NCBI GenBank assembly: GCA_905182405.1
Contig: CAJJBQ010000001.1
Location: forward strand, 1,116,001-1,180,000
Source of the DNA: Akkermansiaceae bacterium
Lineage (GTDB): Bacteria; Verrucomicrobiota; Verrucomicrobiia; Verrucomicrobiales; Akkermansiaceae
DNA: 64,000 nt
Direction: 5' to 3'
The translations under genes were made by a program, and so were the position numbers. The number at the start of each line of letters is the position of its first letter. Position 1 is the stretch's first letter. This document shows, in pieces, positions 17,429-27,152 of the stretch. Below the pieces are notes generated by a model, which worked only from the letters and a program-made list of their open reading frames with translations, was not told the DNA's origin and ran no database searches.

Positions 17429-19969
17429 GTGAGATTGCCAGTGCACGAGGTGGAAAAAGAGATTAGGGCTGCGGTGAAGGCGAAGTCAGGTCGCCTCTTG
17501 CTGAAAGCCCCCACGGGGTCCGGGAAATCGACGACCGTGCCGCCGATGGTTCGGGGGGAGGTGGACGGGAGAGTTTTGGTGGTGCAGCCCCGAAGAATGG
17601 CGGCGCGCTTGCTCGCGGAGTATGTCGCAAAATGCGAGGGGACGCGCTGTGGCGAAGGGGTGGGTTACGCGGTGCGCTTTGACAGCCGTTTCAATCGAAA
17701 TACCGAGATCATTTATATGACCGATGGCGTCCTTCAGCGCATGCTTTTGGATGATCCGGAGTTATCGGGGGTGGGGGCGGTGATTTTCGATGAGTTTCAC
17801 GAACGGCGTTTGGCATCGGATCTGGCGCTTGGTCGAGTCCTTGATCTCCAGGAATCGCTGCGCCCGGATCTGCGGGTGGTGGTGATGTCGGCGACGCTCG
17901 AGATCGGAGGGTTGAAGGGTTTTCTCGAACCCTGTGATGTCGTTGAGGCGGGGGGACGGCTTTATCCGGTAGAGGTGAGTCACCAAGGGGAGTCGCTGGT
18001 GTCGAAGCGTCGTCGGCCCGAGCCGCGGAGTGAGGTTTGGGATCGTGTTGCTCGTTCGCTGCGCGGGGTAGTCGATGATTTGGGTCCAGGGGACCGTGTT
18101 CTCGTCTTTTTGCCGGGAATGTATGAGATCCGGCGCTGTGAAGGGATTCTGAGTCAATCGGGGTGGATGCGAGGCTGGGAGATTGCAACGCTTTATTCGG
18201 CGCTCGCTCCTGACAAGCAACGTGCTGCGATTCGTGCAGATCAATCACGGCGGATCATCCTTTCGACCAATGTCGCGGAAACCTCGGTGACGATTGAGGG
18301 GGTCAAAGTGGTGATCGATTCCGGTCTCGCGAGGCAGTCGAGTTACGATGCGAACCGAGGCTTTGATTCCTTGCGGATCATGAAGATTTCCCAGGCAGCG
18401 GCTGAACAGCGGGCTGGACGTGCTGGGCGGACGGGTCCGGGAAGCTGTATTCGGCTTTGGAGCGAAGCGGATCATCGGGGGCGTGCACCCTTTGAGACTC
18501 CGGAAGTGCGCCGATGTGACCTTGCGGAAGCAGCGCTCTTTTTGAAGCAACTTGGGACCCGAAAGATTGCTGACTTTCGCTGGCTCGATGTTCCGGAGCC
18601 AGAACGTGAGCAAGAAGCAGAGGAGCTTCTTAAGCGACTTGGGGCGGTCGACTCTTCCGGGAGTCTCACTAAGGCCGGCGAGGAGATGGCGCGATTTCCG
18701 ATGCATCCACGTTTGGCCCGGCTCGTTCTTGCGGGGCTGGAGTTGGGATGCGCGGGTGAGGTTCTTTTCGTGGCGGCTTGTATTTCGGGCGAGGGGATCT
18801 TCATGCGGGGAGATCGGGGGGCGAAATGGATTGATTATTTAGAGGGAGAGCCGGGGTGGAAAAACGACTTCGGCGGTGAATGGTTGGCGCTCCTGGAGGC
18901 TCAACGAGTCGATTTTTCTACCCAAGCGTGCACGGGGCTTGGCGTCCTGGCGAGGGGCGCGCGTGAGACTTGGAAGAGCTACCTACAATTCGTCAAGATC
19001 ATGGAAAAGCGAGGAATTCGGGTAAAGGACCCGGACTTTCGTCAACGGGGCGAAGACTGTGCCCGAGCGCTGCTTTTGGCTTTTGGGGACCGGCTTGCCG
19101 TTCGGAGAGATGCGGGGACGGCGGTGTGTCACGTCATTGGCAAGCGGCGTGGGAAGATGCATGCCAAGAGTGCGGTGCGGCAGAGCCCTGTTTTTCTCGC
19201 GGCTGAAATCATGGAGGTTGAGGGACGCGAGCGGGTGGTGGGGCTTTCTCGCTGCGTCGCAATCGATGAGGCCTGGTTGGAAGAGCTATTTCCCGGGGAA
19301 GTGGTGGGTGAAAACGGGGCCATTTTTGATGAAGTGGCCCGTCGCGTGATGGCGGTGCGACAACGGAAGTTTCGAGGGCTCGTTCTAGAGGAGAAAAAAG
19401 GGGGCGATGTGGATCCGAACCTAGCAGGAGAGATTCTCGCGCAGCGGGTGATCGCGGGAGATTTGAGTCTCAAGAAATGGGACAACAAGGTGGACCGCTG
19501 GTTGGCGAGGCTTCGTTTTTTAAGCGCAGCGATGCCTGAATTGGAATTGCCGGGATTTAGCGAAGAGGATCGTGAGATGGCGATCGCTCAGATTTGTGCG
19601 GGGGCGACGACCTTTAAAGAAGTCCGGGATCGCGATCCTTGGCGCGTTTTGCATCAGTGGCTCTCGGCGCCCCAGGGGCAATCGCTTGAGGCTTATGCGC
19701 CCGAAAAGATCAAACTCAGCAACGGCATTTCCACCCGGGTGAACTATCTCGATGGCAGTGAGCCTTGGATTGAGGAAAAGGTGCAGCGTCTCTATGATGT
19801 GCAAGAAACTCCCTTGATCGCGAACGGCCATCCCCTGGTGGTCAAGGTTCTCGCTCCCAATCAGCGCCCTTGGCAGACCACGACCGATCTTCCGGGATTT
19901 TGGGAAAGGGGATACGAGCAGATGAAAAAGGATCTCGCCGGGAGGTATCCCCGCCAGAACTGGAGGTAG
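17429..19969 (+). CDS. hrpB: ATP-dependent helicase HrpB
   Basis: 846 residues. GTG at 17429 starts the frame; another GTG four codons later is possible. DEAH/RHA helicase motifs are present: Walker A LLKAPTGSGKSTTVP (about 24-38), Ia QPRRMAAR, DEFHER at 121-126 in place of the usual DExH pattern of the HrpA/HrpB group, SATLE, and in the second RecA-like domain STNVAETSVTIEGV and QRAGRAGRTGPG. The C-terminal half (MHPRLARLVLAG, helicase-associated domain, and the HrpB-specific end) is intact, and the length is that of the family (about 810-850). HrpB is a cytoplasmic RNA helicase-like protein of uncertain role. It stands alone in a G-rich coding stretch. Confidence 0.95.
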   Translation: MRLPVHEVEKEIRAAVKAKSGRLLLKAPTGSGKSTTVPPMVRGEVDGRVLVVQPRRMAARLLAEYVAKCEGTRCGEGVGYAVRFDSRFNRNTEIIYMTDGVLQRMLLDDPELSGVGAVIFDEFHERRLASDLALGRVLDLQESLRPDLRVVVMSATLEIGGLKGFLEPCDVVEAGGRLYPVEVSHQGESLVSKRRRPEPRSEVWDRVARSLRGVVDDLGPGDRVLVFLPGMYEIRRCEGILSQSGWMRGWEIATLYSALAPDKQRAAIRADQSRRIILSTNVAETSVTIEGVKVVIDSGLARQSSYDANRGFDSLRIMKISQAAAEQRAGRAGRTGPGSCIRLWSEADHRGRAPFETPEVRRCDLAEAALFLKQLGTRKIADFRWLDVPEPEREQEAEELLKRLGAVDSSGSLTKAGEEMARFPMHPRLARLVLAGLELGCAGEVLFVAACISGEGIFMRGDRGAKWIDYLEGEPGWKNDFGGEWLALLEAQRVDFSTQACTGLGVLARGARETWKSYLQFVKIMEKRGIRVKDPDFRQRGEDCARALLLAFGDRLAVRRDAGTAVCHVIGKRRGKMHAKSAVRQSPVFLAAEIMEVEGRERVVGLSRCVAIDEAWLEELFPGEVVGENGAIFDEVARRVMAVRQRKFRGLVLEEKKGGDVDPNLAGEILAQRVIAGDLSLKKWDNKVDRWLARLRFLSAAMPELELPGFSEEDREMAIAQICAGATTFKEVRDRDPWRVLHQWLSAPQGQSLEAYAPEKIKLSNGISTRVNYLDGSEPWIEEKVQRLYDVQETPLIANGHPLVVKVLAPNQRPWQTTTDLPGFWERGYEQMKKDLAGRYPRQNWR

Positions 19970-20018
19970 TGCATTTTATTTATTTTCAAATTCGGGGTGT
20001 CTGACACATTTCCCCCTT

Positions 20019-21440
20019 ATGAAGTTTTTCCTTCCTCTTCTTCTAACTCTAAACCTCTCAGGGGCGGATAAGCCGAATCTGCTCTTCATCTTCGCCGATG
20101 ATATGACTTATGAGGCCATCGGCACTCTGGGCAATAAAGACATCAAGACGCCCAATCTGGATCGCCTTTTCGAAAGCGGCACCACCTTTACCCATGCTTA
20201 CAATCCGGGCGGATGGAATGGCGCGATTTGCGTGGCAAGCCGGACGATGCTCATGACCGGTCGTCAGCTCTGGTATGCCCATCGCGAGGAAAAAACTCTG
20301 AATACGGAATTTGTGCCGGCCCAGAAGACTTGGCCACAGATGCTTTCGAAAGCGGGCTACGAAACGTATATGACGGGGAAGTGGCATGTAAAAATCCCGG
20401 CCGATACGATCTTCGATCATGTCGGGGATGTTCGTCCTGGAATGCCTCGGGATCGGAAGAACGCCTACAATCGCCCACTCGTGGGCCAGCCGGATCCTTG
20501 GGATGCCACCGACAAGAATGAAGGCGGATTTTGGCAAGGGGGCAAGCACTGGAGCGAGGTTGAGGCCGATACTGCGATTGGTTATCTAGATCATGCCAAG
20601 ACCATCGATAAGCCCTTCTTCGTCTACTTGGCTTTCAATGCGCCCCATGATCCCCGTCAGGCGCCGCAGGAGTATCTCGATATGTATCCTATCGATCAGA
20701 TGAAGGTGCCGGAAAATTTCCAACCGCTCTATCCTCATCGCAATGCGATGCAGGCCGGAAAAAATCTCCGAGATGAAGCGCTCGCTCCTTTTCCCCGGAC
20801 TTACCAAGCGGTGAAGACGCACCGTAGAGAATATTATGCCATCATTACTCATCTTGACGCGCAGATTGGACGTGTTCTTCAGAAACTCGAAGAGAACGGG
20901 CAGCGCGATAACACCTACATTGTTTTCACCGCGGACCATGGACTTTCGGTGGGTCACCATGGGTTGATTGGAAAGCAGAACATGTATGATCACAGTATCC
21001 GGGTTCCTTTCGCGATTGCCGGCCCTGAAGTCGAAGCCGGTCAGAGGATTTCGGCTCCCATTTATTTGCAGGATGTGATTCCAAGTTCGCTGGAAGCCGC
21101 TGGAGCAGAAGTTCCTGAGCACGTGCAGTTTCAAAGCTTCATCCCTATTCTGAGAGGGCGCTCTGAAGGTCGTGATGCCATCTACACCGGTTACCGCTTG
21201 TCCCAACGTCAGATCACTGATGACGGTTTTAAGCTGATCGTTTACCCGATTGGTCAAGCAGCACGACTCTTTGATCTCAATGCTGATCCGCAAGAGAAAT
21301 ATGACCTCATCGAGCAAGGAAAGCATCTTGAAAAGGGCCGGGATCTTCTCAAGAAGATGAAGGCTCTTCAGAAAACAGTGGGTGATGATTTGAGTCTTGG
21401 CAGCTATCCCGATCTTATTGTTCAAAAAGGATCGAAGTAG
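20019..21440 (+). CDS. Secreted sulfatase (type I, CVASR active-site motif)
   Basis: 473 residues with a signal peptide (MKFFLPLLLTLNLSGAD). The sulfatase fold is clear: PNLLFIFADDMTYEA with the metal-binding Asp pair, ICVASRTMLMTGRQ carrying the formylglycine cysteine at about residue 71, TGKWHVK, AFNAPHDPRQAP, FTADHGLSVGHHGLIGKQNM, and RVPFAIAGP. The core reads C-x-A-S-R where C-x-P-S-R is usual; the formylglycine-generating enzyme accepts alanine at that position, so activity is plausible. It would hydrolyse a sulfate ester, probably on a marine polysaccharide or its fragments, in the periplasm or outside. No maturase gene lies in the window. It lies 49 bases after hrpB and 65 before the U32 gene, without clear operon signals. 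Confidence 0.92.
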   Translation: MKFFLPLLLTLNLSGADKPNLLFIFADDMTYEAIGTLGNKDIKTPNLDRLFESGTTFTHAYNPGGWNGAICVASRTMLMTGRQLWYAHREEKTLNTEFVPAQKTWPQMLSKAGYETYMTGKWHVKIPADTIFDHVGDVRPGMPRDRKNAYNRPLVGQPDPWDATDKNEGGFWQGGKHWSEVEADTAIGYLDHAKTIDKPFFVYLAFNAPHDPRQAPQEYLDMYPIDQMKVPENFQPLYPHRNAMQAGKNLRDEALAPFPRTYQAVKTHRREYYAIITHLDAQIGRVLQKLEENGQRDNTYIVFTADHGLSVGHHGLIGKQNMYDHSIRVPFAIAGPEVEAGQRISAPIYLQDVIPSSLEAAGAEVPEHVQFQSFIPILRGRSEGRDAIYTGYRLSQRQITDDGFKLIVYPIGQAARLFDLNADPQEKYDLIEQGKHLEKGRDLLKKMKALQKTVGDDLSLGSYPDLIVQKGSK

Positions 21441-21505
21441 AGATTCAGGCACGCGTTGAGTTCGCTGACCTTGCTTCCCAGGGTTCCTAAGGACAGACTT
21501 CACGA

Positions 21506-23908
21506 GTGACTGAACTCCTCGCCCCCGCCGGAAACTGGGACTGTGCTCGTGCCGCGGTTGCCAATGGTGCCGACGCCATCTTTTTCGGGATGCCGCGCTT
21601 CAATGCGCGCATGCGGGCTGATAATTTTACGGAGGCCGACCTTCCCGAGTTGATGGATTTTCTTCATCGGCATGGAGTCAGGGGATTTGTCGCATTCAAT
21701 ACGTTGGTGTTTCCAAGCGAACTCGAAGGGGCGGTCGCGCAGATCGAGATGATGGCACGGGCCGGAGTGGATGCCGTCATTGTCCAGGATCTGGGAGCGG
21801 CGAAGCTCGTGAGAGAGATCGCGCCGGAAATCGAAATTCATGCGTCCACGCAGATGACGATCACGTCGCCGGAGGGACTTTCCTTCATCGATGAGTTGGT
21901 CGGGCTGGATCGGGCGGTGCTCGCGCGTGAGCTTTCCGTTCAGGAGATCGACCGAGTGAACAAGAATAATGATGTGCCGCTGGAAGTCTTCGTGCACGGA
22001 GCTCTTTGCGTTGCTTATTCAGGTCAGTGCCTCACGTCCGAGAGCCTGGGGCAGCGTTCGGCAAATCGCGGCGAGTGTGCCCAAGCGTGTCGCATGCCGT
22101 ATGAATTGGTTGTTGATGGTGAAACGAAACCGATGGGGGAAGTTCGCTATCTTTTGAGCCCACAGGATTTGGCTGCGGTTGATTTGATCCCTGATCTCGT
22201 GGAAGCGGGAGTGGTGAGTTTTAAAATCGAAGGCCGACTCAAGAGTCCGGAATATGTCGCAGCGGTGACGCGGGTCTATCGCAAGGCGCTTGATGCGGTT
22301 GAGATCACTCCGCTGGATCGTCACATTTTAGAAATGATGTTTTCCCGTGGGCTTTCGACTGGCTGGCTGGGAGGGACCAATCATCCTTTGTTGACTCATG
22401 GGAAATGGGGAAAGAAGCGCGGTGCTTACGTGGGCGCGATTACCGCATCAGGACAAGGCTGGGTGGAAGTCTCCGATCCTGTGGTGCCGATCGATTCGGG
22501 CAATGGCTTCGTGATTGATGCCGGGGAAGATCGCAATCAAGAGCAAGGGGGCATGGTATGGAAGATCGAGGGCAATCGCTTGCACTTTGATCGTCGGGTA
22601 AAGATCGAATGGACTCGAGTGAAAGTGGGTCAGGGTCTTTGGAAGACGAGTGACCCGACACTTGATGCGGCCGTCCGCAAGACCTGGAAGGGGGGACGGC
22701 TTACCGAAAAGGGAGACGCTCTCGATATTACCGTCACAGGGAAGGCCGGAGCGCCATTGATTCTGCGCTGCCGTGGTAAGGAGGTAGTGAGTGAAACTCT
22801 TTTAGAAAAAGCGGAGAAGCGGCCACTTGGCGAAGAGGTTCTGGTGGCTCAGCTGAGTCGACTTGGAGGCACGGGGTTTTCTCTCGGGAAGGTCACGAAC
22901 GAGTTGGAGGGTGAGGTTATCATTCCTCTGGGGGAACTGAATCGCTGTCGTCGGCGATTGGTCGAGGTTCTTGCGGAAGAGCGGGTGGTTCGTGATGGGC
23001 TGCCGGTCTTGAAGGGACTTCTTCCTGAAGCGAAAGAGTCTTCCTCAGAAGTGGAGCTTCGCGTGCTGTGTCGCAGCTTGGATCAGGTGAAAGGGGCTCT
23101 TTTTGCCGGGACGAAATTCCTCTACTGCGACTTTGAAGATCTTAGGCTCTACAAGGATGCGGTCGGTCTTGTTCGCGAGACGGATGCCAAGATTTTTCTC
23201 GCGACTCCACGGATTCAAAAACCGAGCGAGGCGGGTTACTTTAAAATCATCGAACGGGCCGAGCCTGATGGTGTTCTCATTCGGAATCTCGGAGCAATTT
23301 CCTTCTTCAAAGATTCGAATTTGAGGCTGATTGGGGATTTTTCCCTCAACGTGGCCAACCCCTTAACTGCGAAACTTCTGATGGAGAGCGGAGGCTTTGA
23401 AAACCTCACCATTTCCTACGACCTCAATGAAGGGCAAGTGGGCGAGATGTTGGAAAAGACGCCCGCGGATTGGCTGGAATTGACCGTCCACCAGCACATG
23501 CCGATGTTTCATATGGAGCACTGTGTTTTCTGCACCTTCTTGAGTAATGGAACGAGTATTAAGGACTGCGGGAAGCCCTGCGAAACGCATCATGTTCAGC
23601 TGCGGGATCGGGTGGGCCAGCTCCATACCTTAACGGCTGACGTGGGGTGTCGAAATACTCTCTTTAACGGGCGAGCTCAGACCGGAGTGGGAAGTGTCGA
23701 AGGATTTCAAAAACTTGGCCTCAAGCGCTTCCGATTGGAGCTTCTTGAAGAAGACGAGGGAGATGCGCAGCGGCTGGTGAACGTGTATCGTCGCTTCTTT
23801 GCCAAAGAGAGAAGTGCGAGGGATGTCGCGAGCCAGCTCGGCGCGATCGAGCGTTTGGGTGTGACAAAGGGAACGCTTGAGCAGCGCCGGGAAGAAGTGC
23901 ATCGTTAG
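21506..23908 (+). CDS. U32 family peptidase, RlhA-like (23S rRNA hydroxylation family)
   Basis: 800 residues from GTG 21506, with AAGGA about 12 bases upstream. The TIM-barrel U32 domain is seen at the start (LLAPAGNWDCARAAV, ADAIFFGMPRFNARM, EIHASTQMTITSPEG). The family signature follows, with four cysteines spaced as for an Fe-S cluster: CVAYSGQC, then RGECAQACRMPYEL, and FKIEGRLKSPEYVA. A long collagenase-like/DUF3656-type region and a second cysteine-rich segment (MEHCVFCTFLSNG, CGKPCETHH) complete it. E. coli RlhA (YdcP) of this class is needed for 5-hydroxycytidine formation at position 2501 of 23S rRNA; this protein is longer than the roughly 650-residue E. coli form. Cytoplasmic. The rRNA role is by family only. 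Confidence 0.88.
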   Translation: MTELLAPAGNWDCARAAVANGADAIFFGMPRFNARMRADNFTEADLPELMDFLHRHGVRGFVAFNTLVFPSELEGAVAQIEMMARAGVDAVIVQDLGAAKLVREIAPEIEIHASTQMTITSPEGLSFIDELVGLDRAVLARELSVQEIDRVNKNNDVPLEVFVHGALCVAYSGQCLTSESLGQRSANRGECAQACRMPYELVVDGETKPMGEVRYLLSPQDLAAVDLIPDLVEAGVVSFKIEGRLKSPEYVAAVTRVYRKALDAVEITPLDRHILEMMFSRGLSTGWLGGTNHPLLTHGKWGKKRGAYVGAITASGQGWVEVSDPVVPIDSGNGFVIDAGEDRNQEQGGMVWKIEGNRLHFDRRVKIEWTRVKVGQGLWKTSDPTLDAAVRKTWKGGRLTEKGDALDITVTGKAGAPLILRCRGKEVVSETLLEKAEKRPLGEEVLVAQLSRLGGTGFSLGKVTNELEGEVIIPLGELNRCRRRLVEVLAEERVVRDGLPVLKGLLPEAKESSSEVELRVLCRSLDQVKGALFAGTKFLYCDFEDLRLYKDAVGLVRETDAKIFLATPRIQKPSEAGYFKIIERAEPDGVLIRNLGAISFFKDSNLRLIGDFSLNVANPLTAKLLMESGGFENLTISYDLNEGQVGEMLEKTPADWLELTVHQHMPMFHMEHCVFCTFLSNGTSIKDCGKPCETHHVQLRDRVGQLHTLTADVGCRNTLFNGRAQTGVGSVEGFQKLGLKRFRLELLEEDEGDAQRLVNVYRRFFAKERSARDVASQLGAIERLGVTKGTLEQRREEVHR

Positions 23909-24118
23909 CTTGAACCATACTCGACCGCTGCGGGTGGCCGACTTGGAGGAAGGCGCTAATTGTCTTGCCGATGATGCTGCCAATCATAATTCTCAGGGCG
24001 CCACTTCGCTGTGCCTTGGGCTACGTTAGATCGGATCTTCTCCCCATACCTTATGGTGTTAGCACGGACCTTTGGTGCTTTGCTTGGCTGACTGTTGAGT
24101 TGGCGTGGGACCAGAGCT

Positions 24119-24712
24119 TTAGATCTCGGAAACTAGACGCTCCCTAAGCCACTTAAGGCAGGCCTCATGGTCATTGAGGTCGTATTGGAAGCTCTGAAAT
24201 CCAAAGTCGCGGCCGGTGGCGATGTTCTCTGGAAGGTCATCAAGGTAGATCGTCTCTTTGGGACTCAGGTCATATTCATCGATGGCAACCTGGTAGAAAT
24301 CTGGATGCGGTTTGATGGCACCGACATCCTGGGAAAAATGATGATGGTGAAAGAGAGCGAAAATCGCGTGGTCGGCGAGGAACTTCTTGGCATGCAGGGC
24401 ATTGGTGTTTGAGAAGAGAATGAGCCGATGGCCCTCCGCATGCAGTTTTTCTGCCACTTCCCACATGGGTTTGTTAGGAGAAAAAATATCCTGCCAAGCT
24501 GCGGAGAACTTTTCGACACTGAGGTCACTTTTTAAGAAGTTTAGGGAACGGGAAACGAATTCATCATCGGAGATGACTCCAGTCTCATAAGGATCCTTAA
24601 GAGAGAGCATCGCTTCGGGAAAATTATCGAGGTGAGCCGGGAGGACGGCATCTTGAAATCTCTCAAAATGTAAATTGAGAAGGACATTACCGATATCGAA
24701 GAGGAAGGTCAT
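24119..24712 (-). CDS. HAD family hydrolase (YihX-like phosphatase)
   Basis: 197 residues. Motif I is FDIGNVLLNLHFERF, the D-x-G-N form found in YihX-type (alpha-glucose-1-phosphatase-like) HAD-IA enzymes; motif II LILFSNTNALHAKKF; motif III with the lysine IKPHPDFYQVAID; motif IV ETIYLDDLPENIATGRDFG. The helical cap is the short C1 type. Such enzymes dephosphorylate small sugar or nucleotide phosphates in the cytoplasm. Its ATG overlaps the stop of the upstream glycosyltransferase (ATGA at 24709-24712), so the two are translated together; a link to sugar-phosphate metabolism or glycolipid synthesis is possible but not shown. Confidence 0.9.
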   Translation of the reverse strand: MTFLFDIGNVLLNLHFERFQDAVLPAHLDNFPEAMLSLKDPYETGVISDDEFVSRSLNFLKSDLSVEKFSAAWQDIFSPNKPMWEVAEKLHAEGHRLILFSNTNALHAKKFLADHAIFALFHHHHFSQDVGAIKPHPDFYQVAIDEYDLSPKETIYLDDLPENIATGRDFGFQSFQYDLNDHEACLKWLRERLVSEI

Positions 24713-25812
24713 TTTTTAGGTAATAGAGAGAGGATGAATTTAGCTGCGTCCTGGGAGGCGGCTGGTCGGGCGTGAATTGCGAGGCGTTCTTTTTGAGCGC
24801 GCCACAGAGCGGCGTCATTTTCAAGCAAGCAGGCGATGGCGGATTTTATTTCGTTCGCTTCGGTGGCAAGTGAGCCGATCCCGAGCTTTTCGAGGAGGTC
24901 GATGTTTCCTTCCTCCTGTCCGGGCACGATGTGGTGCACGAGCATGGGGCATTGGGCGGCGATTGACTCATGAACCGTGGCGCCACCTGCTTTTCCAATG
25001 ACAAGGTGGTGACTACTGAGCAACTCAGGGACCTGCTTTGTCCATCCTTTGAGTTTTACACGTCCGGGAAATTCTTGCTTCAGTTCCTGGGCCCGGCGAT
25101 AGAGTCGGCGGACATTTCTACCCAGAACTACCGTGATTTCGGTAGGTAAACCGGGAGACTCGAGAACCGACCGCATGATCGACTTTACGTGGGGGGAGCG
25201 GGCTGTCGGAAAAAAGAGGACGCGGAAGGGGTCGATCGACGCGCTTTGATTGACGGGAGGGAGAGCTTCGAAGCGCGAGCTTACAGGAAAGCCGGTAACG
25301 ATGATTTTTTCACCCGAAACACCATTTTGCTCAAGAGATGATGCGGTATGGGGGTCGGTGACAAGGAAGTGATCGGACGGGGATCGAGTCCAGGCTGCAT
25401 TCACTTTCATCGAGTCAGTGACGACCGTGATGATGGGAACCCTGGGCAGGGTTTCGAAATGACGATCAAGAGGGTAGGGATAGAAGGGATAGGTCGAGAC
25501 CACGAGATCCGGTCGGAATGCCTTCAGTAGTTTCCCAAGGGCATCCTCGGTTTTTTTGAGAAAGGGGAGGGGTTTGGTGAAGTCCTGTCGGTCGGTTGAA
25601 TCGTAGATCCATTTCCAAACGCGAGGGGTATAAGTCGTGATTTCCCGGTAGGCGGCGCTTAAAAAGCGGTTTGTTCTGGGGCTCCCGAGGTCACAAGGGT
25701 CGGCAACACAGGCATCGACATGGGAGTCGAGCGCTTCTGCGAGATGTTTCGCGGCGCTGTTGTGACCATCGCCAAAACCGGCTGTGAGGATAAGAATTCG
25801 CGGATTAGCCAC
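24709..25812 (-). CDS. MGDG synthase/MurG-like glycosyltransferase (GT28-type)
   Basis: About 367 residues from GTG 25812 (VANPRILILTAGFGDGHNSA). The frame extends upstream to a TTG at 25890, but that would place the start 5 bases from the divergent gene at 25896 and add 26 residues with no family likeness. The N-terminal nucleotide-sugar acceptor domain has GFGDGHNSAAKHL, as in processive diacylglycerol glycosyltransferases and plant MGDG synthases; the C-terminal donor site has the signature VIGKAGGATVHESIAAQ and HHIVPGQEEGN. It probably transfers a sugar from a UDP-sugar to a lipid at the inner membrane, but the substrate is not certain. Co-translated with the HAD phosphatase that follows it. 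Confidence 0.85.
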   Translation of the reverse strand: MANPRILILTAGFGDGHNSAAKHLAEALDSHVDACVADPCDLGSPRTNRFLSAAYREITTYTPRVWKWIYDSTDRQDFTKPLPFLKKTEDALGKLLKAFRPDLVVSTYPFYPYPLDRHFETLPRVPIITVVTDSMKVNAAWTRSPSDHFLVTDPHTASSLEQNGVSGEKIIVTGFPVSSRFEALPPVNQSASIDPFRVLFFPTARSPHVKSIMRSVLESPGLPTEITVVLGRNVRRLYRRAQELKQEFPGRVKLKGWTKQVPELLSSHHLVIGKAGGATVHESIAAQCPMLVHHIVPGQEEGNIDLLEKLGIGSLATEANEIKSAIACLLENDAALWRAQKERLAIHARPAASQDAAKFILSLLPKK

Positions 25813-25895
25813 CTGAACAGGATATGTAGCGAGGATCTGGGGTTGCGTCGATTCCCATTTGTCGTTAGATTTGAAGTGCGGATACGGCAATTAAA

Positions 25896-27122
25896 ATGGC
25901 AGATGATCAAGATGAAATAAAAGAATTACCGGAGTTCGATGAACTCATGGGATTTGTGGATTCCGATGTTGATGTTGAAGGTGATTTGGCTTTCAAGAAG
26001 CCCGTTGCGGATGTCGAACCCGATGATGGAGAGCAGAGACCTGTGCTTCGTGTGCTTGATGAGGAAAATCACCAAAAAGAAGTGGTTCGTCTGGAGGAAG
26101 AAGAGGAGATAAAGCCAAGGGATCTTTCGAGGAGGATCAAGGCTCGAGAGGATCGTGAATTTCTGAATACGGTGCTGAACGAGGGTCGGGTGGGAGAAGA
26201 ACTCCTTCCCTCCATGGACCTTGAGTGGTTGGCGGAGGATAAAGTTGTTACCGCTTCTACCTCAAATGTGCCCATGGGCTGGTTTATCCTCCTTATCGGA
26301 GGGATGGCCATCCTTCTTGTTTGGGGTGCCTACCAGCTCATCGTCGCCGAAAATCCAAAAACTGCTTCCCAGACTAGCTCGGAGGACTCAGACGCATGGG
26401 CTCCGAGTGAGGGACCCATCGGGAAGGTCGCGGAAGCGCGTCAGCGGGTGGTCGCCAAAGCAACCTATGAAGAGTTGGAGGAGATGCTGCGGGCATACTT
26501 TGAGGCTGAATCATGGGAAGAAAAATTACAGTTTGTCAGGCATCCCAAGAGGGTGAAACCTCTGATGGCAGAGTACTATTTGCGGAATAAGTTGCTTCCG
26601 CGGAAGTATGAATCGGTTTCAGAATTCCTTGTCTTGTCGCTTGATCGCCTTCCCTTCACTGCGATGACAGTCGAATTTTTTGATGGGAAGGAGGCCGTTG
26701 CAGTGATGTCGGAGACGACGGTAGAAGGCCCTAAGATCGACTGGGAATCGCAGGTGGCCTACCAGCCGATGGAATTCAATGAATTCGTGAACTCGAGACC
26801 TTCCGCCGCGATGGACTTTCGCGTCTACGCCGCGAGGGATCACTATTTCGCCTATGAGTTTAAGGATGAAACGAAGTGGCTCTGTTTCAAGCTCACGGCG
26901 AGAAATAGCGAGGAATACTTGTTCGGCTACCTCCCGGATAAGAGCGATCTTGCTGTCTCCTTTCGTAAGTTGATGGGAAGCGAAGTTGACTTTTCAAGGG
27001 TCATGAAGCCTCTGATTTTACGGCTTCGTTTTCCCGAAGGCGGGAAGGGACCTCGTTCGGTGTTGATAGAAGATGTCATTTCCGATCGCTGGGCCTACAC
27101 GAAAGACCCAAGTGAAGAATAG
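25896..27122 (+). CDS. Single-helix membrane protein of unknown function with acidic N-terminal region
   Basis: 408 residues; no family recognised. The first 125 residues are highly acidic and low in hydrophobics (PEFDELMGFVDSDVDVEGD, VRLEEEEEIK) and probably cytoplasmic. One membrane helix at about 127-150 (MGWFILLIGGMAILLVWG) is followed by a helical stretch (EARQRVVAKATYEELEEML) and a C-terminal alpha/beta domain of about 200 residues with AYFEAESWEEKLQFVRHPKRV. That last segment resembles the start of small secreted domains which read a pattern of AE-W-E-x2-x3-VRHP, seen in verrucomicrobial proteins of unknown role. The gene starts 84 bases from the divergent glycosyltransferase start, so the two probably share a promoter region. 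It is the first in a + strand series. Confidence 0.7.
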   Translation: MADDQDEIKELPEFDELMGFVDSDVDVEGDLAFKKPVADVEPDDGEQRPVLRVLDEENHQKEVVRLEEEEEIKPRDLSRRIKAREDREFLNTVLNEGRVGEELLPSMDLEWLAEDKVVTASTSNVPMGWFILLIGGMAILLVWGAYQLIVAENPKTASQTSSEDSDAWAPSEGPIGKVAEARQRVVAKATYEELEEMLRAYFEAESWEEKLQFVRHPKRVKPLMAEYYLRNKLLPRKYESVSEFLVLSLDRLPFTAMTVEFFDGKEAVAVMSETTVEGPKIDWESQVAYQPMEFNEFVNSRPSAAMDFRVYAARDHYFAYEFKDETKWLCFKLTARNSEEYLFGYLPDKSDLAVSFRKLMGSEVDFSRVMKPLILRLRFPEGGKGPRSVLIEDVISDRWAYTKDPSEE

Positions 27123-27152
27123 CCGCAGCAACCACGTTGGCTAATTGTCGAT

